64,000 nucleotides of DNA from CAWEBF01 sp963807235 (GTDB lineage Bacteria; Acidobacteriota; Vicinamibacteria; Vicinamibacterales; UBA2999), in assembly GCA_963807235.1 (NCBI GenBank), contig CAWEBF010000015.1, positions 186,001-250,000 on the forward strand. Reading direction: 5' to 3'. The position numbers and the translations under genes were made by a program. The stretch's first letter is position 1, and every line of letters starts with the position of its first letter. Under the pieces are notes generated by a model. That model was not told the DNA's origin. It was given only the letters and a program-made list of their open reading frames with translations, and made no database searches. This document shows, in pieces, positions 50,545 to 60,309 of this stretch.

Positions 50545-51492
50545 GACGAGGGGTTCACTCGGGCTCTAGGCTCTGGGCTCTTGCGGAGGAAGCGGGCCAG
50601 GCCGGCCCACGATAGTCCGAACGCGGCGGCCGACTCGTAAGACTCCGCACGCGCGTCGTCCATGTGCCGGCGCAGCTCGCGCCTGAGACGTTCGTCGAAT
50701 GCCGCCTTCCGCTCGTCATCGGTCCCCGGCAGGGCCAGCGATTCACGCGCCAGGCCGGCCATCATCTCGAGGTTCTCGGCCAGCGATCGCAGGTGCACAC
50801 GCGGCGTCGTGACCGGGCCACAGTGGGTCAGGAACAACGTGTCCGGCTGCATCGCCTCGAGACGCTCGATGCTCTGGCGCCATCCCGGCAGGTCCACGTC
50901 GGGCGGCGGCGTAGGTGGAAGCACGTAACCTGAGTCAATGCACACGCCCGCCACGTCGCCCACCCACGCCACGCCGCTCATGGCGTCGAAGTAGGTGACG
51001 TGATGCTTGGCGTGCCCCGGCGTGTAGGTCACGCTCGACTGATCGGCCCGCAGCTTCCAACACCTCCCCGCCGTCCACGATCTGCAGCTGGCGCTCGGGC
51101 ACGGGCTCGACCGCACCCCACAGCCGATCCATGTCGGCGCCGTAGAGACGCGTCGCACTCTCGAGCAGCCTGGAGGGATCGACGAGGTGGCGCGCACCTT
51201 GTCGATGGACGACGACGCGGACGTGCGGATGGCGCCGCGCAATCGTGCCGGCGGCGCCCGCGTGATCCAGATGGATGTGCGTGAGCAGGAGACACGAGAC
51301 CGCGCGCAGCGGCGTACCGGCGCGCTCGAGCCCTTCCTCGAGTGTCTGCAGGCAGCTGCTGGGTCCGGGATCCACGATCGCGGCGCCCGCCGGGCCGTGC
51401 AGGAGTCCCGCGGCGATCCGGCGAGGCCGACCGAGGAAACGCAAGTCGATCCACGACACGCCCGTGGCGAGCCGATACGCCGGGTCCGTCAC
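50541..51492 (-). CDS. MBL-fold metallo-hydrolase (frameshifted)
   Basis: 316 aa after removing an extra base near 51055. The metal-binding motif THIHLDHAG (HxHxDH), [14 protein letters not shown] PGHAKHH and [12 protein letters not shown] are present, with a C-terminal helical region and LFLTHCGPV. The family includes glyoxalase II-like and lactonase-type enzymes; the substrate is unknown. The last residues (KSPEPRARV) are encoded by a heptad repeat. GTG start with a perfect TATAAT box 9 nt upstream. Confidence 0.88.
50562..50582. repeat. Heptanucleotide tandem repeat (GGCTCTn)3
   Basis: GGCTCTA, GGCTCTG, GGCTCTT inside the 3' end of the MBL-hydrolase gene, where on the minus strand it encodes KSPEPRA. 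Confidence 0.85.
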
Positions 51493-51501
51493 CGGGCCCG
51501 G

Positions 51502-51509
51502 ATTATACT
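51502..51509. promoter_or_regulatory. Overlapping divergent -10 boxes
   Basis: ATTATACT reads as TATAAT on the minus strand (51507-51502; 9 nt to the GTG at 51492) and TATACT on the plus strand (51504-51509; 16 nt to the ATG at 51526). The two -10 boxes share four bases, so firing from one should exclude the other. Confidence 0.6.
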
Positions 51510-51525
51510 GGCGCCGAGCCACGTC

Positions 51526-53502
51526 ATGTCGCATCCGGATTCCTCGGCCGTGCTGGCCTCCGTGGCCAGACTCGTCGTGGAGACCGCGAACCTGACCGAC
51601 GTCGTGAGCCGTCTGGCCGTGGGGCTGCGGCCTCTCATCCCGTTCGACGAGCTGCATGTGCTGCGCCTGGACCGGGCCGAGTCGTTCACGAGCTACATCG
51701 CGAGCGCCGACGGCCGTGTGGACGTCGCGGGGCACCGCATCGGCAGCACCGACACGCCGCCAAGCCCGAGCGACGTGGAAACACGGTCGAAGCTGGTCTG
51801 CACCATCCGCCAGGGCGGCCACGTGCGCGGCGCCACCTGGCTCACGTCTCACGAAGAGAACGCGTTCAGCGAGGCTGACCAGGCCACGATGGATGCCGTG
51901 GCCGACATGCTGGCGCTCGCCATCGAGCGCACCGGCGTCCGCGAACGCGAGAACCTGCGCCGCGATCGAATCGAGAGCCTGCGACAGCTGCTCCTGACCA
52001 TGGCCGGCGCGCTGGATGTGCGCCAGGTGTTTCCCGAAGTGTCCACCGTGATCCGGAGCGGGCTGCCGCACGACATGCTGGTGCTCACGGCGTGGAGCGA
52101 TTCGGGCCTTTCCTCGCGCGTGTATGCCGTGGCCGGCACGAAGGTCACCGACCCGGAGTTCTGGGAGCCCATCGTCCTCAACGAGGCGGACAAGGGTCTC
52201 CTCCAGCGCGGCGCCTACGTGGTCATGGACGCCGCGGCCGAGGTGCCTCCCGACACTGCACTCGGACGGCTGTGTTCCCGCTTCGGCGTCAGCTCGCTGC
52301 TGCGCGTCCCGCTGCCCCTCGGCACCCACATCTTCGGGTCACTGTTCTTCGTCGCGCGCGACGTGAACCAGTTCAGCGACGCCGACATGGACTTCGGCGC
52401 CCGCGTGGCCGACCACCTCGCGCTGGCGTTGTCGCACAAGGAGCTCGCCGACGCCGTGCGACGCGACGAAGAGGCGCGACAGACGGCGGCGCGGCTCGAG
52501 GCGCAGGTGGCGACGCTCAGCCGCGAGCTCGAGGCGCGCAGCGGCGTGCGGCGGGTTGTGGGCCGGTCGCGCCGCTGGCAGGACGTGCTGGCCCAGGCGA
52601 CACGTGTCGCGCAGACGGAGACCACGGTCCTGCTGACCGGCGAGTCGGGCACCGGCAAGGAAGTAGTGGCGCGCTACATCCACCACGCGTCGCGCCGCAG
52701 CGGCGGCCCGTTCAGCGCCATCAACTGCGCGGCTCTGCCCGATCAGCTCCTCGAGTCCGAGCTCTTCGGCCACGAGCGGGGCGCGTTCACCGGCGCCGTG
52801 ACCATGAAACCCGGCCGCATCGAACAAGCCAGCGGCGGGGTCTTGTTCCTCGACGAGGTGGGCGAGATGGCCCCCGCGGTTCAGGCCAAGCTCCTGCGCG
52901 CGCTCGAGGAGCGCGAGTTCACGCGGCTCGGCGGCAACCGGGTCATTCGCGCGGAGGTCCGTCTCATCGCGGCGACCAATCGCAACCTGCCCGAGGCGAT
53001 CGAACGCGGAGCCTTCCGCGAGGATCTGTACTACCGGTTGAGCGTCTTCGAGATCGCCCTTCCGCCCCTGCGCGAACGCCCCGAAGACATCCTGGAGCTG
53101 GCCGATTCGTTTCTCGCCGAGATCGGCGAGAGCGTGGGCCGCCCCGCCGCGGGCATCGCGCCCGACGCCAAGGAACACCTGCTCGTGTATCGCTGGCCCG
53201 GCAACGTCCGCGAGCTTCGCAACGCCATCGAGCGCGCTGTGATCCTGGCGGACGGCGGGCTGATCCGGAGCCAGCATCTGCCCGTGTCGGGGCCGGGCCG
53301 GACACCGGCGCCGACGGTATTCGCCGGCACGCTTCCGCCCGGCGGCGTCGATCTGAGCGAGATCGAGCGGTCGCTCGTCGTCGACGCGCTCACCCGCGCG
53401 CGGCATAACAAGACTCGCGCCGCGAAACTGCTGGGACTGACCCGCGCGCAGTTGTATTCACGGATCGAAAAGTACGGGTTGAGGGATCCCGAGCACCCGT
53501 AG
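51526..53502 (+). CDS. GAF-domain sigma54-dependent transcriptional activator
   Basis: An intact 658-aa activator: two GAF-like sensor domains (to ~residue 310), a coiled-coil linker ([20 protein letters not shown]), AAA+ domain with Walker [10 protein letters not shown], the canonical GAFTGA loop, Walker [11 protein letters not shown], and a Fis-type HTH ([19 protein letters not shown]). It would activate sigma54 promoters in response to a small ligand. No -24/-12 promoter was identified in the window. Confidence 0.94.
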   Translation: MSHPDSSAVLASVARLVVETANLTDVVSRLAVGLRPLIPFDELHVLRLDRAESFTSYIASADGRVDVAGHRIGSTDTPPSPSDVETRSKLVCTIRQGGHVRGATWLTSHEENAFSEADQATMDAVADMLALAIERTGVRERENLRRDRIESLRQLLLTMAGALDVRQVFPEVSTVIRSGLPHDMLVLTAWSDSGLSSRVYAVAGTKVTDPEFWEPIVLNEADKGLLQRGAYVVMDAAAEVPPDTALGRLCSRFGVSSLLRVPLPLGTHIFGSLFFVARDVNQFSDADMDFGARVADHLALALSHKELADAVRRDEEARQTAARLEAQVATLSRELEARSGVRRVVGRSRRWQDVLAQATRVAQTETTVLLTGESGTGKEVVARYIHHASRRSGGPFSAINCAALPDQLLESELFGHERGAFTGAVTMKPGRIEQASGGVLFLDEVGEMAPAVQAKLLRALEEREFTRLGGNRVIRAEVRLIAATNRNLPEAIERGAFREDLYYRLSVFEIALPPLRERPEDILELADSFLAEIGESVGRPAAGIAPDAKEHLLVYRWPGNVRELRNAIERAVILADGGLIRSQHLPVSGPGRTPAPTVFAGTLPPGGVDLSEIERSLVVDALTRARHNKTRAAKLLGLTRAQLYSRIEKYGLRDPEHP

Positions 53503-53509
53503 CGCCTCG

Positions 53510-53631
53510 CAATTCACAATTCACAATTCACAGGTCACAAAAAAGGCCGGAACTGCAGTCCTGCTTGTCCCAGGGACGAACAGCAGCTCCGTGCCCGACT
53601 TTGTGAATTGTGAATCGTGAATTGTGAATTA
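53510..53631. repeat. Inverted pair of heptanucleotide arrays (CAATTCA / TGAATTG)
   Basis: Left array 53510-53537: CAATTCA three times, then CAGGTCA. Right array 53604-53631: TGAATTG, TGAATCG, TGAATTG, TGAATTA. They are reverse complements with about three mismatches and enclose 66 nt, so the transcript can form a ~31-bp stem. It fills the gap between the sigma54 activator and the peptidase gene, and the right arm reaches within 10 nt of the peptidase start. Confidence 0.88.
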
Positions 53632-53641
53632 TCGTTTCTGT

Positions 53642-56230
53642 ATGCGCTTCGTAACCTGGCTCTTCATCCTCCTTCTGGCGCTCGCGCAGACAGCTGCCGC
53701 GCAGCGGCTCAGCGGTGACGTCATCCCCGAGCACTACACGCTCTGGTTCCAACCCGACCTCGTCAAGGACACGTTCCGCGGGCGCACCACCATTCAGGCG
53801 CGGACGGTGACCAGCGGACGCTCGCTGACGCTGCACGCCGCGGAGATGACCTTCGGCGAGGTGCGAGTGACGGCGGGCGGCCGCACGCAGACGGCTACCG
53901 TCACGATGAACCAGGAGCAGGAGACGGCGACCCTGACCGTCGCCGAACCCATCGGCGAGGGCGCGGTCACGATCGACATCAGCTACACCGGGATCCTGAA
54001 CGACAAGCTGCGCGGCTTCTACCGGAGCGCGGCCAACGGCCGCAAGTACGCGGTTTCGCAGCTCGAAGCCACCGATGCGCGGCGCGCGTTTCCGTCGTTC
54101 GACGAGCCCCGATTCAAGGCCACCTTCGACGTGTCGCTCACGGTGCCCCAGGGCGACACCGCGATCTCGAACGGCCGCGTGAAGACCGACACGCCAGGCC
54201 CGGAACCCGGCACCCACACAGTGACGTTCGAAACGACGCCGAAGATGTCCACCTACCTCGTGGCGATGCTCGTGGGCGACTTCGCATGCCGAAGCGGCAG
54301 CTCCGACGGCACGGCGATTCGCGTCTGCACGACGCCCGACAAGATCGGGCAGGCCGGTTTCGCGCTCCAGGCGGCCGAGCAGCAGCTGGCGTTCTTCAAC
54401 AACTACTTCGGCATCAAGTACCCCTTCGGCAAGCTGGACATCATCGGGATCCCCGACTTCGCGGCCGGTGCGATGGAGAACGCCGGCGCCATCACGTTCC
54501 GCGAGCGCGCGCTGCTCGTGGACGAAGCCACCGGGTCGGTTCAGCAGCGCAAGACGGTCGCGTCAATCGTGGCCCACGAGATCGCGCATCAGTGGTTCGG
54601 CAACCTGGTGACCATGAAGTGGTGGGACGACATCTGGCTGAACGAAGGCTTTGCCACCTGGGCGGCGAACAAGCCGCTGGCGGTGTGGCGCCCCGACTGG
54701 AAGATGGAGATGAACGTCGCCGAGGAACTGCAGGCGGCGATGGGGTTGGACACGCTGGCCAGCACGCGCGCGATCCGCACGAAGGTGGAGACGCCCGACG
54801 AGATCAACGAGGTATTCGATCCGATTGCATATGAGAAGACCGGCAGCGTGCTGGCGATGATCGAGGCCTATGTGGGGCCCGAGGCGTTCCGGCGCGGCGT
54901 ATCGTCGTACCTCAAGCGATTCTCGTACTCGAACGCGTCCGGCGAGGACTTCTGGGCCGAGATGACGCGCGTCACCGGCAAGCCGGTGGATCAGATCCTC
55001 CGGAGCTTCGTCGATCAGCCCGGCATTCCCTTGCTGTCGGTCGAGACCTCGAGCGGCGGCGGATTCACCGAGCTCAAGCTGACGCAGCAGCGCTTCTGGC
55101 TGACGCCGCCTGCGGGCGCACCCGCGGCACAGACGTGGACGTTTCCAGTCTGCATCAAGCAGGGATCCGGCCAACCGCGCTGCGAGGTGCTGAGCCGCCC
55201 GACGACGACACTGCGCGTGCCGGGCGCGGCGGCGCCCGTCGTCAACGCCTTCAGCCGAGGTTATTACCTGACGGAGTACACACCGAGTCACCTGAAGGCG
55301 TTTGCCCAGCCCGCGGCCGGGCTCACGCCGGCCGAGCGCGTCAGCCTGCTCGGCGACGAGTGGCGTCTGGTCCGCAGCGGGCGTCACGACATCGGCACGT
55401 ATCTGGACCTGGCCAACGCGTGGGCCGGCGACACGGCGCCGGCCGTGGTCGAGGACATCGCGACGCGCGTCGGCTTCGTGGCCTCCTCGATCGCCAGCGC
55501 CGACGAGGCGCCGGCGTTTCGCGCCTGGGTCAAGCGCCGCTTCGGGCCCGCGCTCGACGCCGTGGGACTGCCGGGATCGGCTGGCGACTCCGACGACACG
55601 CAAAACCGCCGGGCCGCCCTGCTGGGGATCATGGGCGGGACGGGTGATCCGGCGGTGACGCGGCGCGCGAAGGCACTCGCCGACCAGTACCTCACCAATC
55701 CGTCCGCGATCCCGCCGACGCTGGTCCGGCAGGTGCTGCAGGTCGCGGCCGCCGACGGCGATGCCGCTCTCTACGAGCGCTACGTGGCCAAGCTGGCGGC
55801 GTCGGGGGCGCAGCCGGAGGAATACAACCGCTTCCTCAACGCGCTGACGGCGTTTCAGGCTCCAGCGCTGGTGAAGCGCACGCTCGAGTATGCGCTCTCG
55901 GACGCGGTCCGTTCCCAGGATGCGCCGACGCTGATCGCCGGCGCACTGGTCTCCAGCCAGAAGAACCTCGCATGGGAGTTCGTCCGGGAGAAGTGGCCGG
56001 CGCTGATCCAGAAGCTGGGCGTGTTCCAGGGCCTCCCGGCCGTCTTCCAGCCGCTCGGCGCGTTCTGCGACCGCGCCAAGGCCGAGGAGATCCGTACGTT
56101 CTTCGCCAGGAACCCGGTCCCGGCGGCGGCCCGCATGCTGCAGCAGTCGCTCGAACGCATCGAGAGCTGCGCGGCGGTCGACGACCGGCAGTCGGCGCCG
56201 TTTGCCGCGTGGCTGAAAACCGCCGCCTGA
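53642..56230 (+). CDS. M1-family metallopeptidase (aminopeptidase N-like)
   Basis: An intact 862-aa zinc aminopeptidase with a signal peptide (FVTWLFILLLALAQTAAAQ). The exopeptidase motif GAMEN and the zinc site HEIAH (His312, Glu313, His316) with Glu335 in NEGF match HExxH-x18-E. An ERAP1-like helical domain follows. I use the ATG at 53642; an in-frame GTG at 53624 is part of the repeat array. The signal peptide indicates periplasmic or secreted peptide degradation. Confidence 0.94.
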   Translation: MRFVTWLFILLLALAQTAAAQRLSGDVIPEHYTLWFQPDLVKDTFRGRTTIQARTVTSGRSLTLHAAEMTFGEVRVTAGGRTQTATVTMNQEQETATLTVAEPIGEGAVTIDISYTGILNDKLRGFYRSAANGRKYAVSQLEATDARRAFPSFDEPRFKATFDVSLTVPQGDTAISNGRVKTDTPGPEPGTHTVTFETTPKMSTYLVAMLVGDFACRSGSSDGTAIRVCTTPDKIGQAGFALQAAEQQLAFFNNYFGIKYPFGKLDIIGIPDFAAGAMENAGAITFRERALLVDEATGSVQQRKTVASIVAHEIAHQWFGNLVTMKWWDDIWLNEGFATWAANKPLAVWRPDWKMEMNVAEELQAAMGLDTLASTRAIRTKVETPDEINEVFDPIAYEKTGSVLAMIEAYVGPEAFRRGVSSYLKRFSYSNASGEDFWAEMTRVTGKPVDQILRSFVDQPGIPLLSVETSSGGGFTELKLTQQRFWLTPPAGAPAAQTWTFPVCIKQGSGQPRCEVLSRPTTTLRVPGAAAPVVNAFSRGYYLTEYTPSHLKAFAQPAAGLTPAERVSLLGDEWRLVRSGRHDIGTYLDLANAWAGDTAPAVVEDIATRVGFVASSIASADEAPAFRAWVKRRFGPALDAVGLPGSAGDSDDTQNRRAALLGIMGGTGDPAVTRRAKALADQYLTNPSAIPPTLVRQVLQVAAADGDAALYERYVAKLAASGAQPEEYNRFLNALTAFQAPALVKRTLEYALSDAVRSQDAPTLIAGALVSSQKNLAWEFVREKWPALIQKLGVFQGLPAVFQPLGAFCDRAKAEEIRTFFARNPVPAAARMLQQSLERIESCAAVDDRQSAPFAAWLKTAA

Positions 56231-56255
56231 GGGCGGCGGCGCACGCGCGGCCGCA

Positions 56256-57310
56256 CTACTGCGGGAAGCTCCCGGGTGCGGTGTCGGCGTACCCTTCGCC
56301 GGTCAGCGACTCCAGCATCGCGACCAGCGCGTCTATCTCTTCCTCGCTCAACCCGAGCGGAGCGCGCGGCATCTTCGGATCCATGTAGGCGTTCGCGTTG
56401 CCCCCGCGGTTGTAGTACTCGACGACGCCGCGCAGCGTGGGCACCGAGCCGTCGTGCATGTAGGGGGCGTGGGCCGTCACGTCCCGCAGTGTTGGCGTCT
56501 TGAAGGCGCCGCGGTCGGCGTCGAGCCGGGTGACTTCGAAGCGCCCGTCGTCGGAGAAGGTCTTCGTGGACGCGTTCCAGCCGATGCCGATGTTGTGGAA
56601 CGTGTTGTCGGTGAACCGGCTGCCGACATGACACTGGTGGCAGGAGGCCTTCCCGAAAAACAGATCGTGCCCGAGTTTCACGGCGTCGGACACGGCCGCC
56701 GCGTCGCGCCGCCGCCGCCACCGGTCGTAGGGCGAATTGCCGCTCATCCGCGTGCGCTCGTAGTCGGCAATCGCCTTGGCCACCCGCTCCTTGCTGATCT
56801 CGTCTGAGCCAAAGGCCTCGGCGAAGTAGGGCCGGTAGCCGGGGATCCCGATCAGCGTCTCGATCATCTGCACGTGGGTGTTGCCCATCTCGATGGGATT
56901 CTCCATGGGCCCCAGCGCCTGCGCCTCGAGCGAGTCGGCGCGCCCGTCCCAGAAGAAGTGGGGGTACAGCGACACGGCGGCGTTGACGAACGAGGGGGCC
57001 TTGCGCCGCCCCCGCTGACCGCCGACGCCGGTGGACACCGCTGTGGGCTGGGAGAAGGCGTGCTCCGGCTGGTGGCACGTCGCGCAGGCCACCGTGCCAT
57101 CGGCCGAGAGACGCGTGTCATAGAAGAGCCAGCGGCCCAGCCGTACGCGGGCCGGCGTGGGGGGGTCGGGCAGCGCCGCCAGGTTCACGTCGGGCCCCAG
57201 AGGCGCCTCCGGGAGCGGCCGGATTGGGTTTGCCGCCTCCCAGGGGGGGCCGGGGCCTGGCAGCCGGCGGCCATGGCCACGAGCATGGCCGCGAGTGCGC
57301 TGCACAGCAT
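56256..57310 (-). CDS. Di-heme cytochrome c peroxidase/MauG-family lipoprotein (frameshifted)
   Basis: 351 aa after adding one C to the run of seven at 57243-57249. The N-terminus becomes MLCSALAAMLVAMAAGCQ, a lipoprotein signal. Heme sites are CATCHQ and CHQCHV, with methionine ligands likely in the C-terminal half (YMHDGSVPTLRGV). Typical CCP features: LGRWLFYDTRLSADGTVACATCH and FKTPTLRDV. It may reduce peroxide or oxidise a partner in the periplasm. It is divergent from the cyclic-di-GMP gene. Confidence 0.9.
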
Positions 57311-57535
57311 CGCGCTACCAAGGCCCGACCACCCGTGTGTCACATTTCGCACCGCCCTGTCTCGCCGAATTGTATCGTGCGTATTCGAACCTCATCAGAT
57401 GGCACGAATTCAGGCGTTTTGGCCCACACCAGAAGACGGAAAGCTAATTGCAAGCTTGGCGGCGGATGTCCCATAGCTGCACTGCCGACCGGCACGCGCC
57501 GATACGAGGAACGGCGTAACCGCGACTGTGCTGAA

Positions 57536-57541
57536 TAGAAT
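57536..57541 (+). promoter_or_regulatory. -10 box for the HD-GYP/GGDEF gene
   Basis: TAGAAT about 29 nt before the start at 57571, in a 260-nt divergent gap that I examined for a cyclic-di-GMP riboswitch without finding one. Confidence 0.4.
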
Positions 57542-57570
57542 TGCACGCAGGTTCACCGTGAGGGCGCAGG

Positions 57571-60066
57571 ATGATGCGCCCGCGCGAGCCCTTGGGGCCG
57601 GCTTTCGGCACGCTGCCGGTAGGCGCCCGTCTGCTCATCGCGGGCACCACGCTGGTCAGCGTGCTCCACCTGGTCTGGATCTCGCCGTCCGCGCGCTTCG
57701 ACTCGCCGTATACCTTCCTGGGTCTGCTGCTGGCGTCGGTGGCCCTGGCCGCGTCGAAGGTCCCGTTGCCCCTTCTGCCGCAGAACGCCACGCTGTCGCT
57801 CTCCTACTGCACCAACTTCGCGGCCCTGGCGCTGCTGCCGGCGTTCGAGGCCACGCTCGTCGTGGCGGCCGGCGCCTGGAGCCAGTGCGTCCTCAATACA
57901 GCCGGCCGGACGCCCGCCTATCGCACGATTTTCAGCATCGCCAACGTGGTGGTGTCCGCTCAGACGGCCGCCATGGCCGCCTCGCTGGTCGGGGGGTACG
58001 ACACGAGCAGCGCGCTGGCGCTCGTCAACCCGACGCTGGCGGCAGCCACGGCGTTCTTCCTCTGCAACAGCATCCTGATGTCGCTGGCGGTCGCCAGCAC
58101 GGCCGGCAGCTCGGTGTGGGCGTTGTGGCGCGAGCAGTTCCTGTGGAGCGCGCCCGTGTGCTTCATCGGCGCGGTTGTCGGGAGCGTCGGCGCGTACCTG
58201 GTCGCCAACGCGTACAGCGGCGCCGCGCTCCTTGGTCTGCCTCCGCTGTACTTCGTCTACCTGAGCTACAAAACCTACCTGCGGCGCGTAGCGGATCAGC
58301 AGCGGCACCTCGAGGAAGTGTCGGCGCTGCATCTGGCGAGCGTGGAGGCGCTCGCGCGCGCCATCGGCGCACGGGACCAGACGCTCGAGTCGTCGCGCCA
58401 GGTGTCCGATACCCACGTCCGTCGCGTGCAGAAACTGGCCGTCAGTCTGGCCCAGGCGGCCGGCATGGACGAGAACGAAGTGAAAGGCGTCGAGGTCGCC
58501 GCACTGCTGCACGACATCGGCAAGCTGGCGGTCCCCGAACACATCCTCACCAAGCCCGGACGCCTGACCGCCGACGAGTTCCAGGCCATCCGGCTGCACC
58601 CGTCCGTCGGGGCGGAGATCATCAAGGCCGTGCCCTTCCCCTATCCCGTGGCCCCACTCATCGAGTCGCATCACGAACGGTGGGATGGCAGCGGCTATCC
58701 GCTGGGGCTGGCGGGCGCGGCGATCCCACTGGGGGCGCGCATCCTCGGCATCGTGGACTACTTCGATGCGCTCATCGCGGATCGCCCGTACCACAAGGCC
58801 CTCAGCGAACCGGAGGCCACGGCCATCATCAAGAGCGAGGCGGGGCGGGCGCTCGACCCGCACCTGGTCGAGCAGTTCCTTGTGATCGTCCAGCAGATCC
58901 CCGAGCCGCAGCGCAGCGAGCGGGCGCCCGCGGCCAGCGGGGCACAACAGCGCCAGGCGCTCGGCAAGCCGGCCACAGGCCTCGTCGCGGTCGAGGCCAC
59001 GACAGCCGAGGGCGTGCAGAGCGCGCTCGAGAACATCACGCGCGCCAACCAGGAAATGCGCGCCCTGTATGAAGTGGCCGAGTCCATGGGCACGCGACTG
59101 AGCGTGACCGATACCATGGCGCTGCTGGCCTCCAAGCTGACGCCGCTCGTGCCGGCGTCGTCGTGGGCGCTGTTTCTCTATGACGAGGCGACGGGCATCA
59201 GCCGGTGCGAGTTCGCGACGGGCCTCGATTCGGATCTGCTCCGCAAGGTCGAGGTGCCGTTCGGCGCTGGCACCCTCGGGTGGATGGCCCGCGGCAAGGA
59301 GGCCATCACCAACGCGCGCCCTGGGGCGGACTTCGAGGCCGCGCGACTCTCCGCCGCCTCCTCGACACTCGCCTCCATGATCGCCCTCCCCCTGGAAGTC
59401 CGCGATCGCTTCATCGGCGTGCTGGCCGCGTATCACGTGGAGCCCGACCACTTCACGCCCGCGCATCTTCGAATTCTGGACCGCGTGTCGGCGCAGGCCG
59501 CCAAGGTCGTGCAGGACGCGCTGGTCTTCGAGCAGATTCGCTCGGACTCATTGACCGACTCGCTGACAGGGCTGGCAAACTCGCGTGCGTTCACCGCCCA
59601 CGCGGAGCGCGAGATGGCCAAGGCCGATCGGCAGGACACGCAGCGCGCGCTCCTCGTGATCGACGTGGACCGGTTCAAGGCCATCAACGACCGTCACGGC
59701 CACGACGTCGGCGACCAGGCTCTGCGCGCCATCGGTTCGGCGATCCGCCAGTCGGTCCGGTCCTACGACTTCTGCGCCCGGAACGGCGGCGACGAGTTCG
59801 TCGTGTTCCTGACCGAGTGTGACGAGACCGGCGTGGCCGATCGTGCCGGGGAGATCCAGGCCGCGGTCGAGGCCATGAAACTCGAAGCCACCTCGGGCAC
59901 CGAGATCCGCCTGGGGATCAGCGTGGGGTGGGCCACCTACCCGCGGGACGGCCACTCGCTGTCCGCGTTGATCAAGACCGCGGATCGGCGGATGTACCAG
60001 AACAAGTTCTCACGCCGGTCGAACCGCGGCCCTGCGCCGTCCGACAAGACACTCACCACTCACTGA
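57571..60066 (+). CDS. Bifunctional HD-GYP / GAF / GGDEF cyclic-di-GMP protein
   Basis: The intact 831-aa protein has six to eight N-terminal transmembrane helices (to ~residue 235), an HD-GYP phosphodiesterase domain (HDIGK at 314-318, then HHERWDGSGYP), a GAF domain (~500-650) and a C-terminal GGDEF diguanylate cyclase with an intact GGDEF (739-743) and an RSYD inhibitory site (730-733). Having intact synthesis and degradation motifs in one chain implies switchable activity, with the GAF as sensor. Confidence 0.94.
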   Translation: MMRPREPLGPAFGTLPVGARLLIAGTTLVSVLHLVWISPSARFDSPYTFLGLLLASVALAASKVPLPLLPQNATLSLSYCTNFAALALLPAFEATLVVAAGAWSQCVLNTAGRTPAYRTIFSIANVVVSAQTAAMAASLVGGYDTSSALALVNPTLAAATAFFLCNSILMSLAVASTAGSSVWALWREQFLWSAPVCFIGAVVGSVGAYLVANAYSGAALLGLPPLYFVYLSYKTYLRRVADQQRHLEEVSALHLASVEALARAIGARDQTLESSRQVSDTHVRRVQKLAVSLAQAAGMDENEVKGVEVAALLHDIGKLAVPEHILTKPGRLTADEFQAIRLHPSVGAEIIKAVPFPYPVAPLIESHHERWDGSGYPLGLAGAAIPLGARILGIVDYFDALIADRPYHKALSEPEATAIIKSEAGRALDPHLVEQFLVIVQQIPEPQRSERAPAASGAQQRQALGKPATGLVAVEATTAEGVQSALENITRANQEMRALYEVAESMGTRLSVTDTMALLASKLTPLVPASSWALFLYDEATGISRCEFATGLDSDLLRKVEVPFGAGTLGWMARGKEAITNARPGADFEAARLSAASSTLASMIALPLEVRDRFIGVLAAYHVEPDHFTPAHLRILDRVSAQAAKVVQDALVFEQIRSDSLTDSLTGLANSRAFTAHAEREMAKADRQDTQRALLVIDVDRFKAINDRHGHDVGDQALRAIGSAIRQSVRSYDFCARNGGDEFVVFLTECDETGVADRAGEIQAAVEAMKLEATSGTEIRLGISVGWATYPRDGHSLSALIKTADRRMYQNKFSRRSNRGPAPSDKTLTTH

Positions 60067-60110
60067 AAACGTGACCATAGGGCACGTTTTCCCGCCCCGC
60101 GTCAGCGGGG
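60065..60110. terminator. Tandem hairpins after the cyclic-di-GMP gene
   Basis: GAAAACGTG-N9-CACGTTTTC (60065-60091), overlapping the stop codon, with T-run in the right arm, followed by CCCCGC-GTCA-GCGGGG (60095-60110). The first has the form of an intrinsic terminator. The gap 60067-60183 contains nothing else that I recognise. Confidence 0.55.
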
Positions 60111-60171
60111 CCAAGAGACGCTGCGCGAGCGAGGCGGAGCCTCGAGATCTACGGCGAAGCTTCGCTCGCAG

Positions 60172-60177
60172 TACGAT
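60172..60177 (+). promoter_or_regulatory. -10 box of a predicted leaderless promoter
   Basis: TACGAT exactly 6 nt before the GTG at 60184. Confidence 0.4.
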
Positions 60178-60183
60178 GGATGC

Positions 60184-60306
60184 GTGCGCGAGGGGCTCGA
60201 CTTCGTCGTGCTGTTCACGCTGGTCGGCGCGGCCGCAGTCGTCCTGGTGGTCGCGATCACGGTCGGCGTCTTCCTGATCGTCCGGCGGCGCTCCCAAACG
60301 GACTAG
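60184..60306 (+). CDS. 40-aa single-pass membrane peptide
   Basis: GTG start and a 40-residue product, almost wholly one transmembrane helix (FTLVGAAAVVLVVAITVGVF) with a basic end (VRRRSQTD). No family is known to me. It ends 3 nt before the truncated globin start, so the two are probably cotranscribed. Confidence 0.55.
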   Translation: MREGLDFVVLFTLVGAAAVVLVVAITVGVFLIVRRRSQTD

Positions 60307-60309
60307 CCG

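Noticed and set aside
57311..57570. Cyclic-di-GMP riboswitch upstream of the HD-GYP/GGDEF gene
   Set aside because: No GEMM consensus segments; only small hairpins and a TAGAAT box.
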